In this document: one piece after another, positions 59,269 through 64,000 of the stretch
Layout: each line of letters starts with the position of its first letter
Position numbering within the stretch: the first letter of the stretch is position 1
Origin: CAVXNB01 sp963763085
GTDB taxonomy: Bacteria; Actinomycetota; Acidimicrobiia; Acidimicrobiales; Bog-793
Length of the DNA stretch: 64,000 nucleotides
Assembly: GCA_963763085.1 (NCBI GenBank)
Contig: CAVXNB010000001.1
Location: 310,001-374,000 of the forward strand
Direction of reading: 5' to 3'
Notes under the pieces: model-generated
Databases searched by the model: none
Told to the model about the DNA's origin: nothing
Seen by the model: the letters and a program-made list of their open reading frames with translations, nothing else
Position numbers and translations under genes: made by a program

Positions 59269-60627
59269 GTGCCGCGCGAGGCAACGCGCGAGCTGCGCTT
59301 CGCCAAGAAGCAGCTCGCAGCGTGCGTCGACTGGGCGCAGCTTCTCGAGTCGATGGCAGCGTGCAACTGGGGCGCGCGCCGTGCTCGCTGGCAGAACGAC
59401 AACTGCAACTGCGAGTGGAACCACCAAGTCCTGCACGACAAGCTCGTGCGGCTGACCGGCCATCCGGGCACGCTAGGGAACCCGACCGTAGCCAGCTTGA
59501 CCGAGCTGTTCGAGGCGTGGGCCGACGACGTCTGCCAGGAGCGCAGCGACCGTCAGGCGCCGGCGCCTCTCGAGCTCGTGAGGTTCGTCGAGGCGCACAA
59601 CTGGTACGACGCCGGCAAGGTCGTGCGCCTGGCGATCGCGCTGGAGAAGGTGCTCCGCAACCCGAGGGTGATGTTCGGCCAGCCCGAACCGTTCGAGGAG
59701 GTGGAGGGCGACGACGGCGTCGACCATGCCGACCTCGAGCCCGAAGAGCCGGCACCTACCGACTTGGAACTGCTGCGGCTGTACGTGCGAGACAAGACGA
59801 GGCGGGGCCGTTCTCCGACGACCCTGGAGAAGTACGACTACGCCCTCAAGATCTTCCTCCGGGAGAACCCTGCGGGCTTTGCCGGGGCCTCCCGGGAGAG
59901 CATCGAGGCGTGGATCGACGCTCACATGGCCAAGACCGACAAGAAGCGGGGCCGGAAGGCCAGCCACGCCACCTGGGCCCGACGCAGGTACTGGCTGATC
60001 TCGATGCTGAGTTGCTTCTACGACTGGGCCGAGGACATGGGCTACCTGTCCGAGAACCCGGCGCGGAGGATCGCCCGGCCACGGCTTCGACGCCAGCTTC
60101 CACGGCCGATGACCGACGACGATCTCGCCCTCGCCCTCGGGATAGCCGACCCTCAGATGCGCTGCTTCCTGTTGCTCGGCAGCCTGCAAGGTCTTCGCTG
60201 CCAGGAGATCGCGGGGCTCGACCGTGACGATGTGATCGAGAACGAGATGCTTCTCCAGATCACGATGGGCAAAGGGGGCAACGAGCGCATGTTGCCGTTG
60301 CATCAGAGCGTGCTCACGGCCCTCCGGGGTCTGCCGTTACCCGCAAGCGGACCCCTGTTCAAACTGCCTCAGGGAGGGCGCTGCCACCCGTACAACGTGT
60401 CGCACGAGATCAACCTCTACTTGCACAGTCTCGGCATCGAGGCGACAGCGCATCAGCTACGACACGCCTTCGCCAGCAACGTCTACCGGGTCAGCCAGGA
60501 TCTGCGCCTTACTCAGGAGCTCATGGGCCACCAGTCCCCGCTCACGACCGCCATCTACGCGGCCTTCGACCCGACCAAAGCGGCGCCGGCGATCAACGCG
60601 CTGCGGGTGCCGAGGGCGGCGTCATGA
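59269..60627 (+). CDS. Tyrosine recombinase/integrase with extra N-terminal domain
   Basis: 452 aa from GTG 59269. Residues 1-155 are an unrecognised domain (WARRAR-type Trp/Cys-rich part NDNCNCEWNHQVLHDKLVRL), then an acidic linker. Residues ~165-260 are the SAM-like core-binding domain (TTLEKYDYALKIFLRENPAG). Residues ~280-452 are the catalytic domain with all six residues: R310 (GLRCQEI), K335 (GKGG), H395/R398 (HQLRHAF), H421 (GHQSP), Y430 (AIYAAFD). It should be able to cut and join DNA. The stop overlaps the next gene (ATGA). Confidence 0.85.
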   Translation: MPREATRELRFAKKQLAACVDWAQLLESMAACNWGARRARWQNDNCNCEWNHQVLHDKLVRLTGHPGTLGNPTVASLTELFEAWADDVCQERSDRQAPAPLELVRFVEAHNWYDAGKVVRLAIALEKVLRNPRVMFGQPEPFEEVEGDDGVDHADLEPEEPAPTDLELLRLYVRDKTRRGRSPTTLEKYDYALKIFLRENPAGFAGASRESIEAWIDAHMAKTDKKRGRKASHATWARRRYWLISMLSCFYDWAEDMGYLSENPARRIARPRLRRQLPRPMTDDDLALALGIADPQMRCFLLLGSLQGLRCQEIAGLDRDDVIENEMLLQITMGKGGNERMLPLHQSVLTALRGLPLPASGPLFKLPQGGRCHPYNVSHEINLYLHSLGIEATAHQLRHAFASNVYRVSQDLRLTQELMGHQSPLTTAIYAAFDPTKAAPAINALRVPRAAS

Positions 60628-61643
60628 GCGAGGTCTCGCTCGAGCGGCTCGACATGCGCGTCGCCCGGATCGAGGACGCGCTCGTGGCACTCCTGGCGCT
60701 CGTCGGTCGACGAGATGCACCGGCGGTCAACGTCGAGCCGGCGCTCAACGGCGTCCCGGTGCTCGAGTTTGCGCCACCCGTCGAGACGGACACTGAGCCC
60801 GACAAGAAGGCGGCCGATGTTCCGACCGCGGGAGCTTTCGCAGCTGGGCCGTACGTACGGCTTCATCTCGACGAGCTCGGAGAGGTCTGGTCGGTGAGCG
60901 AGCACCCCGCACAACATTGGTACGCAGGCGCCGCGGGCGAGTGCTTCGTGTGCGGCTGGATGACCTTCGACCACCCAGACGCCCACCGTGCCCGCAAGGT
61001 CGTCGCGGACCATATTCGATCCCTTCACGCCGAACTCGCCCCCGTCACCTCAGCAGCGCTGCTCCGTCGAATTCCTGGGGCCAGCGACGGGGATACAGCA
61101 TGCGGGACCGTGGCCGGGTACGGGAGGCACCATCGCGCTCACGAAACCGCGTGTGCCCCGTGCCTCGCAGCCCAAGCCGTCTACGACCGCGAACGATGGC
61201 GGCGCCGGCAAGCGGCACGAGTGCCGAACGAGGACTTGGCTCGTGCGCTCGGGCTGGCCGACCCGCAGATGCGCTGCTTCCTCCTGCTCGGCAGCCTGGG
61301 TCTCAAATGCATGGATATCGCCATCCTCGAGCGCAACGACGTGATGGAAGCGGAGATGCTCTTGCGCGTGACACGGCGCTATGGCGGCACGGAGCGGACC
61401 TTTCCTCTTCACCCGGAGGTCCTGCAAGCGCTCCACGCTCTCCCCATGCCCCCCAGCGGTCCGGTGTTCCAGCGATCCCGCGGCGGCCGATACCTGCCCA
61501 AGAACATCTCGAAGCAAATCAACCGCTATCTCCACGGTCTCGGGATCGAATCGACGGCCGACCAACTACGTCACTGGTGTAGGGACCTCACGCCGTCACC
61601 TCCGGCGAGCGTCGTGCGCGAACCCGACTCCGTTCAACCGTAG
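60624..61643 (+). CDS. Composite protein with degenerate partial recombinase domain
   Basis: 339 aa. Residues 1-30 coiled coil (SLERLDMRVARIEDALVALL). Residues ~85-130 and ~160-200 hold Cys/His motifs (GECFVCGWMTFDHPDAH; CGTVAGYGRHHRAHETACAPC), the latter common in actinophage proteins. Residues ~205-325 copy the catalytic domain of the recombinase upstream (LADPQMRCFLLLGSLGLKCM, YLHGLGIESTADQLRH), but Arg is Lys, GKGG is RYGG, and the end with His/Tyr is missing. Inactive as recombinase; it may still bind DNA or the partner. Confidence 0.65.
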   Translation: MSEVSLERLDMRVARIEDALVALLALVGRRDAPAVNVEPALNGVPVLEFAPPVETDTEPDKKAADVPTAGAFAAGPYVRLHLDELGEVWSVSEHPAQHWYAGAAGECFVCGWMTFDHPDAHRARKVVADHIRSLHAELAPVTSAALLRRIPGASDGDTACGTVAGYGRHHRAHETACAPCLAAQAVYDRERWRRRQAARVPNEDLARALGLADPQMRCFLLLGSLGLKCMDIAILERNDVMEAEMLLRVTRRYGGTERTFPLHPEVLQALHALPMPPSGPVFQRSRGGRYLPKNISKQINRYLHGLGIESTADQLRHWCRDLTPSPPASVVREPDSVQP

Positions 61644-61864
61644 GAACCTGCCTCCGCCTCCTCCGATGTTGTCAGTCGTGCGCGAGCGCGAGTTGTAAGC
61701 CTCGACTCCAGGTAACCCAGGCGTAGGAGCAATCCAACCCGGCCGCGGCGATCCTCGAGGGGGACGGGGGGCTGCGCGTCTGAACGTAAACCCCGCTATC
61801 AACAGAATTCGGCCCTATTCCCCAGGTTGTCCTCTAGGAAGCCACATTTCAGCCGCGTATGATC

Positions 61865-61900
61865 GCGCCGTTAGCTCAGTGGGAGCGGTCCCGGACCGCC
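61865..61900 (+). other. tRNA-like 5' fragment, possible attachment-site remnant
   Basis: GCGCCGTTAGCTCAGTGGGA resembles the acceptor strand and D-arm of a tRNA (GTTAGCTCAGT). It then runs into GCGGTC-CCG-GACCGC, a short hairpin, and no anticodon arm or 3' half follows. Integrases often use tRNA genes as targets, and one is encoded 1.2 kb away, so this may be a leftover att site. Confidence 0.4.
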
Positions 61901-61952
61901 GGAAAACGTTTCTGCCAGCGCAGCCCGCGGGGGCGTCTAGGCCTTGCGTGGT

Positions 61953-61987
61953 CCCCGGCTCCGGGGGAGCAACAGCCGGAGCCGGGG
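61953..61987. terminator. Perfect 12-bp GC hairpin
   Basis: CCCCGGCTCCGG, 11-base loop, CCGGAGCCGGGG. Very stable, no U-tract. Possible terminator or recombination-site arm downstream of the recombinase genes. Confidence 0.45.
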
Positions 61988-62171
61988 TCACCGCTGGTGA
62001 ACACAAAGGGGCGCCGCTTCTGTCGCCGGTCGGTAACGCGGCGTCTACCGCCGACGTAGCTCCCGGGCTTGCTCGGGAGAGTGAGCAGACGTCAGCAAGC
62101 GCGGAGCCGTCCGCAGCCGCGCCGAAGGTGAACGGGTTATACGTAGGCTGGGCAGAACTCGCGAGGCCGCC

Positions 62172-62199
62172 ACGTCCCCCGGTTCCGCCCGGGGGACGT
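62172..62199. terminator. Perfect 11-bp hairpin, terminator candidate
   Basis: ACGTCCCCCGG, loop TTCCGC, CCGGGGGACGT. It lies 9 bases past the end of the minus-strand zinc-ribbon gene, the right place for its terminator. Confidence 0.55.
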
Positions 62200-62207
62200 T
62201 GTCGCGT

Positions 62208-62489
62208 TTAGGACTGGTCCTGGCCTTCGCTCCCGAACCGAGCCTCGCATCTCGGACATCTCTGCACCGTGTCCCATCCCTCGAATGGCCGCGGGGGTAG
62301 GGATATCGAGATCGGCTCGCCGCAGATGGTCGCGGCACTCAATTCTCGTGTCGGAAGGATCGTTGCCAGGTGCCAGACCGTTGCCTTCCGACCTCGGCGA
62401 AAGATAGGACGGCGCGGAGACGACTTGACCGTCGTTAACTCCGCAACCATGGCATAGGCCGGCGCCTCTGCCTGCTCCTCTGCCACCAT
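62208..62489 (-). CDS. Small zinc-ribbon-type hypothetical protein
   Basis: 93 aa. The C-terminal half TVWHLATILPTRELSAATIC and GWDTVQRCPRCEARFG has Cys/His spacing (WHLA...TICG...CPRC) that recurs in short actinobacterial proteins of unknown role, probably one zinc site. The first ~30 residues are low-complexity. The ATG at 62489 has a GGGTGAG stretch before it. Confidence 0.5.
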   Translation of the reverse strand: MVAEEQAEAPAYAMVAELTTVKSSPRRPIFRRGRKATVWHLATILPTRELSAATICGEPISISLPPRPFEGWDTVQRCPRCEARFGSEGQDQS

Positions 62490-62604
62490 CGCTCACCCTA
62501 CGCTCACATCGTCGAGTGCGCGCTTTGAACGCCGGCCAGCGGACAGCTCCGTTGGTGCTTGTCATGTTCCTGACCGGAATGTCGATATAAGGAGGACGAC
62601 CCCA

Positions 62605-62913
62605 ATGGGCTTGCGAGGAGCCGGGGCGTGCCTTCGTGACTCTCGCGAGGAAGCGAGAGCAACGATGCCCGAGCGCGACGAGCCGGTATTTCTATCCAAC
62701 GAACGAGAGCACAGCCGCACGCAGCTCAGTGAGATGAAGGCGGAACGTGACCGCCTCCTCGTCGAGCTGCGCGAGGCTCTCCGCCAAATCGAGCACTGGC
62801 GCACACTGGCCGAGTATCGCGGACAGATGCTGGTCAAAGAGCGAGAGGCCTCAGACAGGCGCCGTGAGCCTCGGTGGACGGATAGCCCGAGAGCAGGAGA
62901 CGGACGGTCCTGA
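62605..62913 (+). CDS. Coiled-coil hypothetical protein
   Basis: 102 aa. AAGGAGG 9 bases before the ATG. Residues ~35-85 are a long charged helix (RTQLSEMKAERDRLLVELRE, ALRQIEHWRTLAEYRGQMLV). No family known. Both flanks are non-coding, so it may be part of the mobile region. Confidence 0.55.
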   Translation: MGLRGAGACLRDSREEARATMPERDEPVFLSNEREHSRTQLSEMKAERDRLLVELREALRQIEHWRTLAEYRGQMLVKEREASDRRREPRWTDSPRAGDGRS

Positions 62914-63217
62914 CCGGCGTTAAGAGACAGCGTGGCGCCTCAGGCCTTCCCTCCACGCCGCAACTCCCGCAACGCCCGCACGAGCTGAAGTATCGCCATC
63001 GCCCGCTCCCGGCTGAGGCGGATTCATACCCAGCCGATACGGGGCGGTCGGCTGTGGCACCTCGACACCACGCAGTGGGTATTACCAGTGCCGAGCCATT
63101 CGAGCTCGCGGGAGTTACTGAACCCGGTAGTAGGGGTCCGGAGCGACGAGGTCGTGGGCAGGCTCGTCGCGTGGGTCACGTTTGTCAATGCCGAAGGAAG
63201 CAAGCGGCTCGAACTCG
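62914..63217. other. Intergenic stretch with possible gene scraps
   Basis: About 300 bases. Two short frames look coding but lack starts: minus strand LSRERAMAILQLVRALRELR ending near 62940, and plus strand WHLDTTQWVLPVPSHSSSRE running to 63285. Neither is called. Confidence 0.35.
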
Positions 63218-63859
63218 TCACCCAGTGCTCTCGCCTGCCCCCGGCAGTGCGGCAGTGCGGTGGGCCTCTCGAAGCGTGTCAATGATGCTTCCGTAGTCAT
63301 CGACGACGTCGCGCGGAACTCGCCACACATCGATCGTTCCCAGCAACCCGAACGCCCTGACGTGCACCGTGGGCGCGTCCGGCATGCTCACGTCCCTGCC
63401 CCAATCGCGTCGGTGACCGGCGATGGCTACTCCGACGACGTCCACGTCGATGCCTTCGGGAACGTAGATATCGACGTTGCCACACACCGCGACGACAGTC
63501 ACAGAAGAGCGGGGGGCATCGATCGACGCCTCGCGCAAGTCGAGATCAATGTCGGAGCACACGCTGATCGCGACCGTCCGACGGCCGAGACGTAGACGCC
63601 CGCGCCGCACCACGTGGGCGAAGAGGCCGCCCGTGACGATGGTGCGCTTCCGGCGAGGCAGGCTTCGGGACGGGCCATGCGATGGAAGGTCGGCGAGCAG
63701 GAGACTCAGGTCGCGCCCCACTACCGCGCGAAGTGCTCGGCCGGCACGCTCCGAGAACTCCTCGAGCGTCAAGCGCCCCTCGAGCAGGTGGTCCCGCAGG
63801 GCCACAATCACATGCTCACGCTCGTTCTCCGAAACCCTGTACGACCGCTCGTCGCCCAT
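63218..63859 (-). CDS. DUF1707 protein with LiaF-like C-terminal domain
   Basis: 213 aa. Residues 5-58 are the DUF1707 module (RVSENEREHVIVALRDHLLE, GRLTLEEFSERAGRALRAV), common in actinobacterial membrane and stress proteins. The C-terminal half (VVAVCGNVDIYVPEGIDVDV) matches the beta-helical domain of cell-wall-active-antibiotic response proteins (LiaF/DUF2154). No membrane segment is seen. A role in envelope stress sensing is inferred. Confidence 0.85.
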   Translation of the reverse strand: MGDERSYRVSENEREHVIVALRDHLLEGRLTLEEFSERAGRALRAVVGRDLSLLLADLPSHGPSRSLPRRKRTIVTGGLFAHVVRRGRLRLGRRTVAISVCSDIDLDLREASIDAPRSSVTVVAVCGNVDIYVPEGIDVDVVGVAIAGHRRDWGRDVSMPDAPTVHVRAFGLLGTIDVWRVPRDVVDDYGSIIDTLREAHRTAALPGAGESTG

Positions 63860-63983
63860 CGCGAGGGGATACTACGACCACTAGCCCATGCACGCTGAGC
63901 GAAACCCCCTCTCTGGTCAACGAGATCGCTCACCTTTTCTGCGTTCGACAACGTCGCAGTGGACTCAGAGGAAGGAGGGCGTC

Positions 63984-64000
63984 ATGCCGCAGAGGATCAT
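63984..64000 (+). CDS. Start of a gene cut by the right edge
   Basis: GGAGG six to seven bases before ATG 63984, then MPQRI and the window ends. Too short to name. Confidence 0.6.

Larger units (their letters stand above)
61644..62207. other. Non-coding stretch with tRNA-like piece and hairpins
   Basis: About 560 bases. Contains the tRNA-like fragment and two perfect hairpins listed separately. An open frame at 61879-62211 (110 aa) has no start signal and Ala/Pro/Gly bias, and is not called. Confidence 0.45.

Noticed and set aside
61879..62211. 110-aa open frame
   Set aside because: No ribosome-binding site, biased composition, and it covers the tRNA-like piece and both hairpins.

Overview
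The window is high-GC actinobacterial DNA, most likely class Acidimicrobiia. Three things point there: the run gcvH, GarA-like FHA protein, MerR, DUF151 protein, MerR, gcvT/gcvPA (a gene neighbourhood known from Actinobacteria, e.g. around M. tuberculosis Rv1826-Rv1832); secreted proteins with Thr-rich stalks; and GYWLV...DGGVFSFGDA-type repeats that are abundant in Acidimicrobiia. GTGA/ATGA stop-start overlaps are very common.

Layout. 1-9.1 kb (minus strand) is a core block: glycine cleavage genes, two MerR regulators, HPRT, a GarA-like FHA protein, a ManC/phosphomannomutase-like fusion and a CDP-alcohol phosphatidyltransferase. 9.1-12.2 kb is a minus-strand gamma-glutamyl/GABA-type amine catabolic operon (class I amidotransferase, SDR, aldehyde dehydrogenase) whose first gene, a glutamine synthetase-like enzyme, survives only as a C-terminal tail. 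12.2-17.5 kb carries small hypothetical proteins, a secreted glycoside hydrolase, an AhpD-like protein and an MFS exporter. 17.6-21.9 kb is a tungstate/molybdate ABC operon ending in an XRE-plus-binding-domain regulator.

22-41 kb is a sugar catabolic island. A three-gene sugar ABC transporter is present twice as a near-identical 3.6 kb direct repeat (22010-25610 and 36274-39874). Its ATPase is fused to a membrane segment and an outside domain. Between the copies lie xylose isomerase (broken by two frameshifts), xylulokinase, a ROK repressor, an oxidative sugar-acid route (alcohol dehydrogenase, sugar-acid dehydratase, ketoglutarate-semialdehyde dehydrogenase, SMP-30 lactonase, a U32-like barrel protein) and a LacI regulator. 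Galactokinase follows copy 2, and the first nine codons of the same galactokinase follow copy 1, so copy 2 looks like the original arrangement.

41-50 kb holds accessory genes: a BclA-like collagen protein, monooxygenase-like proteins, an aquaporin, a DUF2252 protein, a GDSL lipoprotein, a repeat protein, a P450 and a cupin. 50.5-62.5 kb is a decaying, mobile-element-rich zone: a degenerate IS3 transposase, a frameshifted IS256-type element that interrupts an FG-GAP protein gene, scars of collapsed sensor-like paralogues, a tyrosine recombinase with a degenerate partial copy, and a tRNA-like fragment. Stress genes (CsbD, YtxH-like, STAS, CIRCE-controlled Hsp20) sit inside it. The window ends with a DUF1707 protein and the first codons of a new gene.
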